From Coniochaeta sp. PMI_546 (lineage: Eukaryota; Ascomycota; Sordariomycetes; Coniochaetales; Coniochaetaceae): a stretch of DNA of 64,000 nt. Both the position numbers and the translations under genes were made by a program. The stretch's first letter is position 1. Every line of letters starts with the position of its first letter. The notes beneath the pieces were generated by a model that searched no databases, was not told the origin of the DNA, and worked only from the letters and a program-made list of their open reading frames with translations. The DNA is taken from contig MU271157.1 of the NCBI GenBank assembly GCA_021432605.1, forward strand, positions 372,001 to 436,000, read 5' to 3'. Positions 1 to 11,936 of this stretch are shown piece by piece.

Positions 1-1413
1 GGTAGAACCACTTTCGTGACTGGCCTCCGAGGAGGACACAGTATCTGCTGTTTGTGGGGTAATCTGTCCTGCCCGACCACTCCGTGGAGTCCCCCTGTTG
101 ATTGTCAGTCTACGGCTCAGGCCTCCCGAACCAGACGGAATGACAATGTCAGACAGAGGCTGTACGTCCAGCGACGCGTCTATCGAGTTGTGGACTCCGC
201 CTCTTGTCCGGCTCTCGCTGCGGCGTTGTAATAGAGACTTTTCGCTCCGTAGAGCTCGCGCTCTTGCAAGGCCAGCAGCCGAACTCGCTTGGGATGTCGA
301 TGAAGATATCGCAGACTCCGGTGGATTGGTGCTCGTGACACTGAGTTCCTCGCTCGTCCTTATAGGAGAGGGCTCTCTTTGGGGCGGATCATTCTCATCA
401 TTTGTCCAATTTTGAGGCGTTGGTGGCACAGGGCCCAATGCAGTGACCCCTATGGGGGGTGGACGCCTCGTTGGTGGTGACATGACAGGGGCACCATTCT
501 CGCCGGCTCTGCTTACACTTTGCGAGCGTGAAGATGCTGGCGGCGGACCGGGAGGTGGCGGCGGCAACTGCATGCCCATGGGCTGATCCCAACGAACCTG
601 TGATGATGATCTTGACCTTGCAGATATCGGGCTGGCCACAGCAGGTGTTGACACAGCTCGTCGGGCACCAGGTGGGAGGTTCTGCGACGAATCCGAGTCA
701 CTCCTAGTCGGAATCTGTAGTGTAAGAGGCGCTTGGTGTAATGCGTGAGGCCGGGACGATACCGACAAGGGATGTGGTGCCGCATGGTGGATTGGGGTAT
801 GAGCATTAGAATACGATTCTGGGGAGTTAGAGGTCTGCTCCGTTTCCCTTCTCCTGCCAAATGACGGCAACCCAAAGCGCCTCTCTCGAGAAGCGCCTCT
901 TGTCCCTGGAGGGGGGGCAAAGGTAGTGTTGGTTATCGGTGCTACCTCGGGCGATGGCCGCTGCTGTATGCTCGGTGGAGGGGGAGCTCTTGCGGCCGAG
1001 ATATTGGCAACTTGCTGTGCATCAAATGACATACTCGGGGGCCTTTGGCTCCGTGGCGGCGAATATGGAGGCGGCGGTGGTGGTGATGCTATGAATACAA
1101 GGATGAGTGTCCATCTTTCCATACGACACCTTAGATTCGACTTACGCTGAGATTCCTGGTAGGGATGAGACGGCCGCTCAGGGTGGCCAGGAACTGGTGA
1201 TGCTATCCATTGCTGAGGGTTGTATGGCTGAATGGCGCTCACAGGAGTCTGCGCGGAGGAGAAACCGTTGAGGGAGCTGTGAGATCCGGAGGCCATAGAC
1301 ACAGCAGACAGTGGCGTGTTAGTCTGGTTCGGGTGGTAGACCCCAAGGGAGGCTGTCAAGAGAGGGTTGAGTCCAGCGCGCAAACGCGCAGTTGGATCAC
1401 GGGCGGAGCTCAT
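1..1413 (-). CDS. Proline-rich, disordered protein (5' part; runs off left edge)
   Basis: The frame from the ATG at 1413 stays open to the window edge, about 470 codons. I predict one intron at 1089-1145 (57 nt, GTAAGT...CATAG). It is a multiple of three and has no stop, so retention would add 19 residues. Splicing fits better because it joins a serine-rich segment directly to a PSPPPPPPYSPP stretch, while the retained segment is basic and hydrophobic. The product is rich in Ser, Pro, Arg and Gln, with a second polyproline tract (QLPPPPPGPPPA) near residue 265 and no membrane segment or enzyme motif. It resembles proteins often annotated 'basic proline-rich protein' in Sordariomycetes, from memory only. 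The C-terminus lies outside the window, so a folded domain could follow. Function unknown. Confidence 0.7.
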   Translation of the reverse strand, partial: MSSARDPTARLRAGLNPLLTASLGVYHPNQTNTPLSAVSMASGSHSSLNGFSSAQTPVSAIQPYNPQQWIASPVPGHPERPSHPYQESQRKSNLRCRMERWTLILVFIASPPPPPPYSPPRSQRPPSMSFDAQQVANISAARAPPPPSIQQRPSPEVAPITNTTFAPPPGTRGASRERRFGLPSFGRRRETEQTSNSPESYSNAHTPIHHAAPHPLSVSSRPHALHQAPLTLQIPTRSDSDSSQNLPPGARRAVSTPAVASPISARSRSSSQVRWDQPMGMQLPPPPPGPPPASSRSQSVSRAGENGAPVMSPPTRRPPPIGVTALGPVPPTPQNWTNDENDPPQREPSPIRTSEELSVTSTNPPESAISSSTSQASSAAGLARARALRSEKSLLQRRSESRTRGGVHNSIDASLDVQPLSDIVIPSGSGGLSRRLTINRGTPRSGRAGQITPQTADTVSSSEASHESGST

Positions 1414-4400
1414 GGTTATTGACATGACTTGGCAAGCTGGATCGGGTGTCCTCGTTGGTATGGATCGCACACGGCCGACGTCGCTCTGCAGTTCAAGATC
1501 CGCATACAGGTCACACAAAGATGTCGAGGCTATTCTCGGACCGTTCCAACACAGGTCCGGTTGCTGCCTCCGATCCCGTAACCGCAGCCTAGCGCTCCGC
1601 CGTGCTTATATCCTGGATAACACCATACAGAGCAGGTGAAGAGTGGGGGAGTTGAGGAAGCCGAGAGGATAGTGTCGTCAACTACGATGCTGCCAAGGCC
1701 ATGGCTAGAGAGTACACAACGGGTCTCAAGTGCCCCGAGAGAGCAGAGCAATCGACCGGCTAAGTCGTCGGTCAAGCGAAGGTGAGGTACGGTGCGGTGA
1801 GGTGCTGTTTCGCCCGCAACCTTGTCCAACCTGTCAAGCTGTCGGCGAAAGGCACGGCTGACAAGACACGGAGGGTACGATGTATGTAGGTCGGGAGGAA
1901 GTGGGAGGGAGCGAATGCAGGAAGATAAAAAAGAAGATCGGTATCTCGTCCACTTGGACGGAGCACCGATATGGATCGAATGAGGGACAGGCCTGGCCTG
2001 GCCTGGCTGTCTAGGGTGTGAACAGTACAATGCGACCAGCATATCGACCACCCTTGGTCAAACCCCTCGATATCCTGCCACCCCCTGTCGTCTTGTCAAC
2101 CCCCCCGGTCCCAAATCTCGAACCTGCATGGAAGAAAGGCGGGACCCGGCCTCCCGCTTTGAAGGTCGACCTCCACTATCCACTAACCAGAGAGTTCATC
2201 GACAGGCCAAAAATGGGTGCTTCTTCCGGTTGCGACTCTGCCCACAACGGCAGGCAGTTTGGACGAGCTATGGCGAGTGCAGTGGTCAAGATTCGGCCCA
2301 ATGAATGCTACACGTAAATTGCTGCTATATCTTTGCCCGTCCCCAGTCCTTGTCGAGTGGGCATTTGGGTGTTTTCGAGTGCCAGTCAGGAGATACTTTC
2401 CTCTTGCAGGCAGCATACAGGTGCCGGCTTTGGGTTACTTTGACTGCACAGAGCCGTACAGGCGTCTTGGCTCTCGTCTTAGGCCTGACTCTAACGGCTA
2501 ATCCCTACCACCGTACGCTTGCCAGGGCCAGCTGTTAACAGAGCTTTGGTCCGTACATAATCGTCCGACTGGTGAGAGAGCTCAAACGTGTCGAGATAGC
2601 TCCGATAGTGGCATGCAGAATGCAACCACCTTGCCGTAGTCTCAAACTCTTGTTGGCCATGGATGCAGCATGCTAGCGTAGGGCTTGCAAGTGGCATACT
2701 CAGCTAAACCTTCTACACAGTAGTTGCACATTCATAGACCCTAGTGCGGTTCGAGGAGAAGCAGGATCGCCGAGGTGGTGAAGGCAACACATGAGCGAGA
2801 TCTTGATCTCGACTGGAGTGATTTAACTCGTGGTTGATCTGGAAAGGAGGGGCAAATCGAGGCTCATTGGCTCTGGTCTGTAATGCGGGGCAATCTTCAA
2901 TTTATTTTTGGCACCATTGAATGCGGGCAAAATGCGAGAGCCTGCTCTCATTGGCTCAGGCTTCGTGCATTTTGTGAAGAGTGCCTGCCGGCGCTTAACA
3001 GACCTTGTTGGTTCGCACGACGTGATTCGACTTGCTTGAGTCGACTGCATTAGCGAAGTCTTTGTCCTGCAAAGCAAATGATGCATCTTTCACATTCCTT
3101 CAAGCCTCGTGGGAGTCGTGGCAGGGGAGCATTTATCCCTCTTCGCCTTTCCGCCTCCTGTGCACATCAGCATCGAGACAATGCCGGATTCCCGGCCACC
3201 AAGACGGCTCTGAAATAGCAACCGACGCTAATCCGATGGCCGGCTCCTCCCCCCGGAGGCGGGCCCGGTATCATCGTTCCCATCTCGTCGACGAACCGGA
3301 TCACAAACATGACTCACTATGGTGGCGAGCCACTGTCTGCAATCCTTGAAAATTGATGACTGTCTCTTGCGTAGTTGGGTATGCAATGGTAGTCCTCAGC
3401 CAGCCTTGTAACAGCGTTTGTCTATCCGTCATTAAGGTAGCCAGGTGTCTAGAGACTTGAAAACCCTACTGCCGGACACCAGACCTCAACAGTTACAAGA
3501 TACACAGGTGCAGCACCGCATGATCTCGCCCGACGCGGCCACTCAATTCGGGACAAGGCTACTGGAACCGACGTTGGCCAATGTGTCACGTTGTCAACGC
3601 TCGTACGGATAAACTCCCCTGGTCCAACGGCTCAATACCAGAGGTATAAGACCAACAACCAACCGTACTGTATAGACCCTTTTCAGGCGGTCAAGTGGCC
3701 CACCAACCCAGTGACCTGAGCGGTCCGCGGCCCCCAAGGCACTTTCCAGTTTCCTGGGACGAGGGATTCAGGATCATGACCGTAATGAGCGCCGCGGAGG
3801 CTAGTCATCTTATCGTCTGCATGGCGATCCATCGTCTCCCCCATCACATGCCTCTGCTGACAAGATAAGACCGAGACTGCACTAGATCAAGCCACAGGAG
3901 GCGGCTATCCTCAAGTCGAGCGACTTGAAAACCGTGCGTCTAGAAAACACATTCACATTTCATTGCCGATACGGCACGTCGTCTATCCAATTAGACGCCT
4001 CATGCCGCCTTCCCCACATTTCGCTCGGCGCCGGTGCAGACGAGAGCAATTGTGACGAGATATTAATAGCAGTGGTCCCTACTCTTCATGCTCACATCCC
4101 CAATATCTACACAGTAACAAGTGAAGCTACGCGTTGCTTTTGTTGGTCGTTCCTTGTGTCAGTCATATTTGGCCGTGAAACACTAGTACCATGAGGTCTC
4201 AGGGCGCGTCTATACCCTACGGTTAGCTCACACAGCTTTGGCGATACAACGGACCTCATTCTGGCCGAAAATAGCTTCCGCCCGGCTGCCCAGATGGACA
4301 CCACAGTAGCATAAGGATCTGCCACATATCGGTCCTGGGTTGGGTGAAGCGGCTGCTTGCATTTCCACGGCTTGATCCCCCCTTGCCCGAGCCTGTAGTT

Positions 4401-5673
4401 CGAGGCCGCAGGCATTGCGAGGAGCTACAAGGTCTTGAAAGTCAAAAAGTTAATCAATAGGCACCTGTATTTAGAGCTTCCAATGCTGGAGCTCTGCACC
4501 TCAAACTTCTCATGCCGCCCTCTTTCCGGTCATGGCTTCTTGCAGCGGATATGCAATGTCCCGCTGTCAAGTCATCTATGTTTCCGTTCTTCACTGGGCC
4601 TCGGACGGGGTGCATGATCATCTTGCATTTATGGAGGCAAGCCAATGATGGAATCTCGAATCGAGGAAGTGAGGTTATTCGTAGGCCACATCTTCCTATA
4701 GCACTTCAAGCCTCGGTGGACCCTTCAAGGTCAGACCAAGGGTCCGGATCCAGTGGCGTCTCTAGCGTATCTGCATCCAGACCGGCCGCCGGCGACTGCT
4801 GCTTTATATAGCATCACGGATTCTGGAAGACATCAGCTGCAGATGTCCCCTGCGCGAGAGCGGTGACGGTGCCGTACGCGCTTGTTAGCCCAATCATAGT
4901 CCTGGGGCAAGCTTCAAGGGGGACGGGAATGGCAAGGTCAAGTACCCATGGGAGCTTGTCACTGCTCACTAGTGGTGATCGGGATGGAAGCTGCAGTTGA
5001 GGAGATTGTTGATGAGGAAGACTGAACCTGCTGTGGTCCTATTTCTAACCCGCCACAAATGGTGCCCTGGTGTTAGACTCAGTGTTGCATATTCTTAGAC
5101 TTCTACGCAAGTGCGATGGCCACAAGTGTGAACAGCTCTGAGCCTTCGATAGCAAGCACTGCTGGGCGCAGTCAGAGAATGTGTGCCAACACCAATGTGC
5201 CTAAAAGCACCCATTTCCCTATCACACACTTCCAATCGAAAAAGCTGCACATAGGTGGTTGATAACGGTGGATGACGAAACTGCTATTTACCAGCCTAGC
5301 TCATGAAGTTGAGTGCTGGCGACATACCAGAATATGACAGACTTGCAGACAATCTTCAGCAGCTCATCTCGTGCATAACAAGTAGTCAAGCAGACCATCT
5401 ACAGAATACCTGACCCGTTGAACCAAGCTATTCATCGTTAAGGGCAGTTGCCGGTCTCTTGCTTGCACATTAAGCACTAGACCTCGCCCTGGACGACCAC
5501 AGAATGTTGGCTGTGCTTAGTCATCAGCTCACTCTTGCACAAAAGAATTGTGCATGCACGATCCAGCCAGCACTGAGCGACCGCCCCTGAAAGCCCAAAT
5601 CACCCAACATAGTCGTCCAGAACAAACTTCTGACTGACCAAAACGCAAACTGACCTCAGGAGGTCAAAAAGAA
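1414..5673. other. Gene-free stretch of about 4.3 kb
   Basis: Only short unrelated reading frames occur, none with a recognisable domain or convincing splice pattern. The left part must hold the promoter and leader of the proline-rich gene, and the right end holds the tRNA terminator. Near 2850-2970 a 'CTCATTGGCTC'-like phrase occurs twice about 90 nt apart. I see no transposase or reverse transcriptase remains. A noncoding transcript cannot be excluded. Confidence 0.5.
5651..5673 (-). terminator. Pol III T-run and inverted repeat behind the tRNA
   Basis: On the minus strand a run of five T (5666-5670) starts a few bases after the tRNA discriminator base, as expected for RNA polymerase III termination. 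Immediately beyond lies the inverted repeat TGACCT-CAGG-AGGTCA (5651-5666). Confidence 0.6.
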
Positions 5674-5799
5674 TGGTCCCATTGGGGGTTGAACCCAAGA
5701 CCTTCGCATTACTTGATGGATTCGCATCACACACACGAGGGTGTGCTGATGTTGGTGAATCTATTAGTACGACGCTCTAACCAACTGAGCTATGGGACC
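5674..5799 (-). tRNA. tRNA-Ile (anticodon AAU), intron-containing
   Basis: The acceptor stem GGTCCCA/TGGGACC, D-arm GCTC...GAGC, variable loop AGGTC and T-arm TTGGG-TTCAACC-CCCAA are all intact. The anticodon stem TCGTA/TGCGA closes a loop C-T-AAT-A-A once an intron at 5710-5761 (52 nt) is removed after position 37. This is the canonical place for nuclear tRNA introns. The mature tRNA is 74 nt. A34 would be converted to inosine to read AUU/AUC/AUA. The intron is long for a tRNA and contains a CACAC-CCTC-GTGTG hairpin. Confidence 0.93.
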
Positions 5800-6553
5800 A
5801 GGGCCAGACAGGCTGGTGGTGGTTCTGATGTGTCACCAGGGATGGAGAACGGGCACGTTATTCATGCTAATAGGCTAGAGTTGTCGGATGCCGAGGGAAT
5901 GTGCGCTGTCCAGGGCGGCGAGAATGTCGCTCATGGTGGAGTACCATGCAGCAAGACCGAACCAATGAATGGTATGGGACTGTGTAGCTGTGTCAGGCTG
6001 AGTTTCTTCTCACAGACTGGCACAGCGTGATTGGCTGAGTCCTGCACAAGAGGCGCTAGCGCCGAAGATCTTCCGGTCCCGCTCTCGTTCTCAGCCTTGC
6101 CTCGTCAGAACAAAATGGAAGCGTTCAGAGTTCCACAGCTTTCCTCACCTTTTCCCCATAAAAGAAGCAGAGTCTGTGTGCATATCTTCTCTCTCTGTTC
6201 ATACTCTCGCGTTGGTACTGGAACACTGAAGTATCACATTAGAATCGCAAGCCATCTTCACTTGAATAGGTACGTCGGCATCATCCAGCAAAGCGGTGTA
6301 TCCCACTGCTTGTTGTCGAGCTCTTCTTCCTCTTTTCATGATGAACTATTCCAGCTGGCACCAGTCATAGGACGACTTTGTACTCTCCCATTGATGACAA
6401 AGCTGCGGTCAATTGACCAACCCTGATCCTTATTTCAATTACCAAAACGTTGCTCTTCTGTTCTTGCCAGAGCTCCAGGCTAACCGTGGAAACCTCAGAC
6501 TCATTTATTAGACTACTCGGCCCGCGCCTAGAGTTTCTTCGTAGTTCGGCACA
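5800..6553. other. Aha1 promoter and leader
   Basis: This lies between the tRNA 5' end and the Aha1 start codon. It contains a TATA-like CATAAAAG near 6157 and pyrimidine-rich DNA typical of a fungal core promoter. I looked for a heat-shock element, because Aha1 is often heat-induced, and found none with correct spacing. Confidence 0.45.
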
Positions 6554-7772
6554 ATGGTCCTCCACAATCCCAACAACTGGCACTGGGTAAACAAGGATGC
6601 TGCGCCGTGGGCGAGGCAGTGGTTCGAGGACAACCTGACAAAACTGGAGGCCAAGGAGGGCGATGTGTCGGCCAAGATTAGCAAGGTCATCAGCATGGAT
6701 GGAGACGTGGACGTGAGCCAGCGGAAGGGCAAGGTTATTACAATTTACGATGTCAAGTTAACTCTGGAGTACTCAGGTAAGTGCTTGGTAGAATATAGTG
6801 TTCCTGGAAAGAATCCCTCAGTGTCTCGCAAACCGTTTCTCCCCGTAAGAACGCAGGACAGTGGGCTGATCTCTTCTTCCGTAGGGTCAGCGGCCGACGA
6901 TGAGGAGGTCTCCGGCACTATTACCATCCCGGAGGTCGCCCATGACACTGACGAGGACGACTTTGTCGTAAGTGACTGCCGCCATCGTCCGTCGGTCCTT
7001 CCCGTGACACTAACCCGGATCTTTTCAGTTTGAGATCGACATCTACTCGGACGCCAAGGAGAAGCAGCCCGTCAAGGACCTGGTCCGGTCGAAGCTGGTA
7101 CCCCAACTCCGCGCCAAGTTCCTCGAGCTGCCGCCAGCACTGATTGCCGAGCACGGCAAGGACATCCAGCACGCCCCGGGCTCCAACCCGTCGAGCGGCT
7201 TCTCCACCCCGAAACACCAGCCCATAAACTCCTCCGCCACCACCAAATCGTCCACCTCGACAAGCTCACAGAGCAACAAGGGCAGCGTCGTCAACACCAC
7301 CACCGTCACAGACAACGAAGAGTTCCGCACCACCGCCGCGGAGCTGTACCAGACCTTCACCGACCCGCAGCGGCTGGCTGCCTTCACGCGGGCGCCTCCC
7401 AAGGTCTTCGAGGGCGCCAAGAAGGGCGGCAAGTTCGAGCTCTTCGGGGGCAACGTCTCGGGCGAGTACCTGGAGCTGGAGGAGCCGAGGAAGATTGTGC
7501 AGACGTGGAGGCTCGACCAGTGGCCGGCAGGACACTACTCGAAGCTGGCCATCGAGTTTGACCAGAACGACGTCGAGCACGTCACGGTCATGCGGGTGGA
7601 GTGGACAGGCGTGCCGGTTGGGCAGGAGGAGGTCACGAAGCGGAACTGGCTCGAGTACTATGTGCGGAGCATCAAGAGGACTTTTGGGTGAGTGCCTGGC
7701 TACCTCAGTGTCGGTTTGCTTGTCGTATCGCTATATATACTAACTATCGGCAGCTTTGGCACCATTCTCTAA
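6554..7772 (+). CDS. aha1: Aha1, activator of Hsp90 ATPase (co-chaperone)
   Basis: Four exons (6554-6776, 6885-6967, 7029-7687, 7754-7772) give 327 residues, the usual length. The N-terminal domain opens with the family motif NPNNWHW, which in characterised Aha1 proteins stimulates Hsp90 ATPase, and continues through PEVAHDTDEDDFVFEID. A Ser/Thr/Asn/Lys-rich linker (about residues 150-190) leads to the START-like AHSA1 domain (FRTTAAELYQTFTDPQRL to the end). The product binds Hsp90 middle and N domains in the cytosol and speeds ATP hydrolysis during client folding. The last exon is only 19 nt and encodes the conserved FGFGTIL end. Without splicing, the frame would stop early in the intron. 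All introns have clear GT-AG ends and matching phases. Confidence 0.95.
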
Positions 7773-8307
7773 GGAAGAACACGGTCGGACGAGGCGTTTT
7801 TGGCGTAGGACGTTGGAGGTAAGGGACTGGAAGTCTTGCGGTTGGCAAAAAGGATAAATGATGCGACGACATATCACAAACAAGCCTGTCTCCAGGTCTC
7901 GGTATCATGATCGTTTTCAAGCAGGATGGATTGGCAGTTTCTCGAAGATCTATGCCGCCCTCTGATAGCACCGAGTCCGTAAGGTCTGCTTGTTAAAGAT
8001 GAAAATACCGTACAAATAGAAAGCCATACATCTGCGCAAATTACGCAGATGGTACAAAACATCCACACCTCCCTTAACTCGTGCTGCTTACACTACGCTT
8101 GTGCTGCCCCCGCTGCTAGTGACCGAGCCCCAGACGCCCCTTATCGGCTCGGAGCGGGGTGCCGGGTATACCGTCATCGGACCGTCCGAAAGCAGTTCCT
8201 TTTGCGAACTTCGGCAAAGATCTGAAATCATACTGTGAAGAAGACGTATTCAAACATCTCAATTGAGCTCATCCTTCAAGGCATCTGTTGCCATACTTGA
8301 CTTCAAA
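7773..8307. other. Intergenic: Aha1 3' flank and nitrilase promoter
   Basis: Short frames only. Nothing specific recognised. Confidence 0.4.
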
Positions 8308-9493
8308 ATGGCGCCCGTCTACAAGATTGCCCTCATCCAACTGCAGCCCATCGTAAGTGTTTTTGATTCCCTCCAGTCCAAGTCTCTGCGTCTGTCCCTC
8401 AAACGATGCCTTGTTCATGTCGGAAAGGGCTTGGCATGACTTGCATGTAAAAGCCAAGCCTATCCAGCATAAGGCGATACGGCGTTCAGTCTTAATACCA
8501 CCTCGACATGGTGCCGGCTTTCTTTTCACCATGACAAATTTTTCCCCTTACCCTGAAGTCACACCTCATGTCCAGCCAGTCTAACACATCCTCCAGCCCG
8601 TCAACCCGGCAGCCAACTTCGCCCTAGCAGAGAAGAACATTCGCGCCGCCGCTGCGCAAGGGTGCCACCTCGCCGTCCTGCCGGAATACCACCTCACCTC
8701 CTGGGTACCGGAAGACGCAAACTTCATCGCCTCATCCGAGGAGTCGGTCTCCTACCTAGCCAAGTACCAGGCCCTCGCCAAGGACCTCAACATCAACATC
8801 GTCCCCGGCACCATCTGCGAGGTCCACCCGGCCTCATCCACCACCCAGCATGACCCCTCCACCACCCTCCCCGGCAACCCCTCCGTCGAGCTGCGCAACA
8901 TGACCTACTTCCTCGCCGCCGGCACGGGCGAGATCCTGGGCACCTACCAGAAGAAAAACCTCTGGCACCCGGAGCGCCCCCACCTGACCGCCGGCATCCG
9001 GGAGCCGCACTCTGCCTTCGAGGTCCCCACCCTCCCCTCCATCAACCCAGGCAAGACGGTAAAAGCCGGTCTCCTGGTCTGCTGGGACCTCGCCTTCCCC
9101 GAGGCCTTCAAGGCCCTGGTCGCGCAGGGCGCGGACCTGATCGTCGTCCCTTCGTACTGGTACATGTCGGACGTGGACGACAACGCCCGCAAGTTCAATC
9201 CGGACTGCGAGAGGCTGTTCATCCAGAGCGCCCTGGTCGCCCGCGCCTACGAGAACACGGCCGCGGTGGTGTACTGCAACGCCGGCGGGCTGAGCCAGGT
9301 GGCGATGCCGATCGTGGGCGGGCTGGGGGCGTTCGGCACGGCGGAGGAGACCAAGGAGCGCGGCGAGGATGTGCTCAGGGTTGTGGAGGTCGACATGGAG
9401 ATTTTGAGGGTGGCGGAGGAGAATTATAAGGTGCGGGAGGATATGGCGAAGGAGGGGTGGCATTATGGGTATACGTCTGGGAAGGGGGAGTAG
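8308..9493 (+). CDS. Carbon-nitrogen hydrolase (nitrilase superfamily)
   Basis: Two exons (8308-8352, 8597-9493) with a 244-nt intron give 313 residues. The short first exon supplies the typical first strand MAPVYKIALIQLQP. The Glu-Lys-Cys triad is visible: Glu45 in LPEYHLTSW, Lys134 in TYQKKNLW and Cys177 in LLVCWDLAFPEAF. The family cleaves nonpeptide C-N bonds of amides or nitriles. The Glu/Lys/Cys spacing suits an amidase-type omega-amidase or carbamoylase branch, but the substrate cannot be read from sequence. No signal peptide or membrane segment, so probably cytosolic. It is about 0.6 kb from the 3' end of the convergent P450 gene. Confidence 0.9.
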
Positions 9494-10076
9494 AAAGTAG
9501 GCTATGCTGTGGTGGAGGAGGAGGAGTTGGGGACGTAGTTGTGTATAGTGTCATATATATTGAGTAGCTCCTTAGGTCACTGATTGGCTAACTGCCTGCT
9601 TCACTCTACGTCTCTGACTGGATGGCTTCTGTCTATGAAGTGGACCATGTGATAAAGGATCTAGACATGTAGTATCTGAGTTCCTTAGACTCATATGAGG
9701 GCTGACGATATGCAAATGTTGGACCGCATGTACGCTGGTTACGTGCAGACATTGTAATGACGGTAGAAATCCATGGATTACATAGCAAAATGAGTACAAT
9801 AATTGCAATTCGTAATGACCAACAATGCTAACCTGCAGAGCGAGCCGGAGGTTGTTCATCCCCGCGGTTGTCTTTAAACCTCCTCTCGGGTATATCCCCG
9901 TGCACCAAGCCCATCACATGTTCCCCAACAACTAACTTCCCTACAGCATTTCCCCAGTGTCATACTGTATCATCCAGTGCAGGGCCAGAAGTAGTCTAAC
10001 AACAGAAGTCTTATCTGCGATAGGTCTGTCCCCCTCCCCAAACAGACCATGCCCGACATGCAAGGCCATTGGCCGA
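9494..10076. other. Convergent intergenic region
   Basis: 3' flanks of the nitrilase gene (plus strand) and the P450 gene (minus strand). No other feature seen. Confidence 0.4.
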
Positions 10077-11936
10077 TTAGTTCACCAGAGCCTCCTTGTA
10101 CGACACCTCTCCCGGAGCACCAGATACTCCCGCCCCCTCGGGCTTAACAATATCCCTCATCTTAAACACAGTAGTGAAGTTCTTCTGCTTCACAAACCAC
10201 GAATTGATCAGCTCCCACTCCTGCCTCGGGTCCTTGAATTGTATCTGCGTCATAGTTAGCTTTTGTTCCTATTTCTCTTCCCCGCCCCCTTTTTCTCTCA
10301 TTCCCTCTCTAAAAAGATGAAAAGATAGGAAAAAGAACTCACCTCAAACCGCCTAAGCATAGTAGGCACAAGCTTATAAACCTCCAGCAGGCTGATATTC
10401 TTCCCAATGCACGTCCGGCTCCCCATGCCGAACTGGAGCATATTCCCATTCATCTCCTTGATCCTCTGCTCCTCCCTCTCCCTGTCGCGGGACTCGTCGA
10501 CCAGCCACCTCTCGGGCCGGTAGACCTCGACGTCCTCCCCAAACACCTCCTTATTCATGTGTATGATCCACGCAGAGCAGCCCACAATCGTCCCGCCCTT
10601 GACGTAGTGCCCCGCAATCTCGATGCCCGGCTCAGGCACGACGCGCTCCATCGGCAGACCCGGTGCCGGGTGCAGCCTGAATGCCTCTTTGACGCAGGCG
10701 TCAAGGTATGGCAGCTTCTGGCTCTCGGTCCATGTCACCAGGCCCGTGTCGAGGTCGGAGAACACGCCCTTCCGGCCCGCCTCGTCGATCTCCTCGCGGA
10801 GCTTGGCCAGGGCGCGCGGGTTCTTGAGGAGGAAGTAGAAGACGGCCGAGAGGGTGATGGCGGTCGTCTCGGAGCCGGCAAAGGCCATGCTCACCGCCAT
10901 GGTCTGCACGAGGGTGTCGGTCATGAACTCCGGGCGCGCCTCGCGGGCGGCCAGGAACTTGGACAGGAGGTCCGGGGACTTGACGTTCGGCCCCGGGGCG
11001 GCGGTGGTGGGCAGGATGGATTTCTTCTCCTCGCTCTGCAATTCCGGCAGGCGCTCGGCCATTCTCGCGCGCGCGAACTTGGCTACGGGGAATGTGGCGT
11101 CGATGAACCCCCACTGCGCCAGCTTGAGGTACACGGGGTTCTTGAGGAAGAAGCGGTCCAACCAGGGGATCTGTCCGATGGGCGCGACGTAGTCGAACAG
11201 CCACCGGAGGTACTCGACGATGCCCTCGACGTCCTCGTTCTTCTCGATGAAGCCGTGGCGCTTGGAGTAGGTGATCTCGCCGATGACGTCGAAGGCGTAG
11301 AACTGCAGCCAGCGGGTGAAGTCGCAGCCCTCCGGGTTGCCGACGTAGAGGTTCTCTGTCTGCTTGAGGAAGATCTTGGTCGTGTTGTCGACGAAGGGCT
11401 CGTACTGGACCAGGGCGGTCATGGAGAAGGCCGAGTTGACGCAGCGGCGGAACTGCGAGTGGAAGTCGTTGTCGGTCGTGCTGAAGAGGGAGGGCAGGGC
11501 GTGGCCCTTGGCGATGGACTGCTGGACAACGTAGAAGTCGGACTGTGGTGCGGTCAGTGATATGGCATGTCTCATGCCAAGGGAGTTTATGCGGTCGTAC
11601 CTTGACGAACCCCTTGTTCAGTCCATATATCGTCTTGAGCGCCTTTGGATTCGCAAACGACAGCGTGTTCGGTCCCAGACGGACGACGTCGCCGTGCTTC
11701 TTGTGGAGGGCCCGGTGTGTCACCTCTGGTCTCCGGCCCCAGACATCGATGAGGCGCCACCAGTCCGTAACGGAAGCCAAGAATGGCCCCGGGTACTTGT
11801 TGAGCCCATTGTGATACCTATTCTTCACCAGATATGCGAGGACCGCAGCAGCTATCACTGACAGCCAGTGCTGGACCAGGAATTCGACGACCTGTTCTAT
11901 CATATTGGCGAGATGCTCCTTGTTGAAAAGGAACAA
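10077..11936 (-). CDS. Cytochrome P450 monooxygenase, pisatin-demethylase-like
   Basis: Exons 11601-11936, 10343-11542 and 10077-10244 (minus strand) encode 567 residues. An N-terminal membrane anchor (about residues 24-42, LSVIAAAVLAYLV) is followed by the KYPGPFLASVTDWWR hinge typical of fungal P450s. The I-helix AGSETT (334-339), ExxR as KEAFR (398-401), PERW (455-458) and haem loop FGMGSRTCIG with Cys490 are all intact. The FGMGSRTCIGKNIS form and overall layout resemble pisatin demethylase and related CYP57/CYP65-like enzymes. The enzyme should use NADPH-P450 reductase on the ER. Substrate unknown. An FAD oxidase lies 1.8 kb upstream on the same strand, so a shared pathway is possible but unproven. 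Confidence 0.93.

Noticed and set aside
1530-2051. 173-codon minus-strand frame upstream of the proline-rich gene
   Set aside because: Composition is not protein-like, no domain, no splice continuation, and it lies where promoter and leader are expected.
10559-11560. 333-codon plus-strand frame
   Set aside because: Exact antisense of the P450 coding exons; long only because of GC-rich codon bias.
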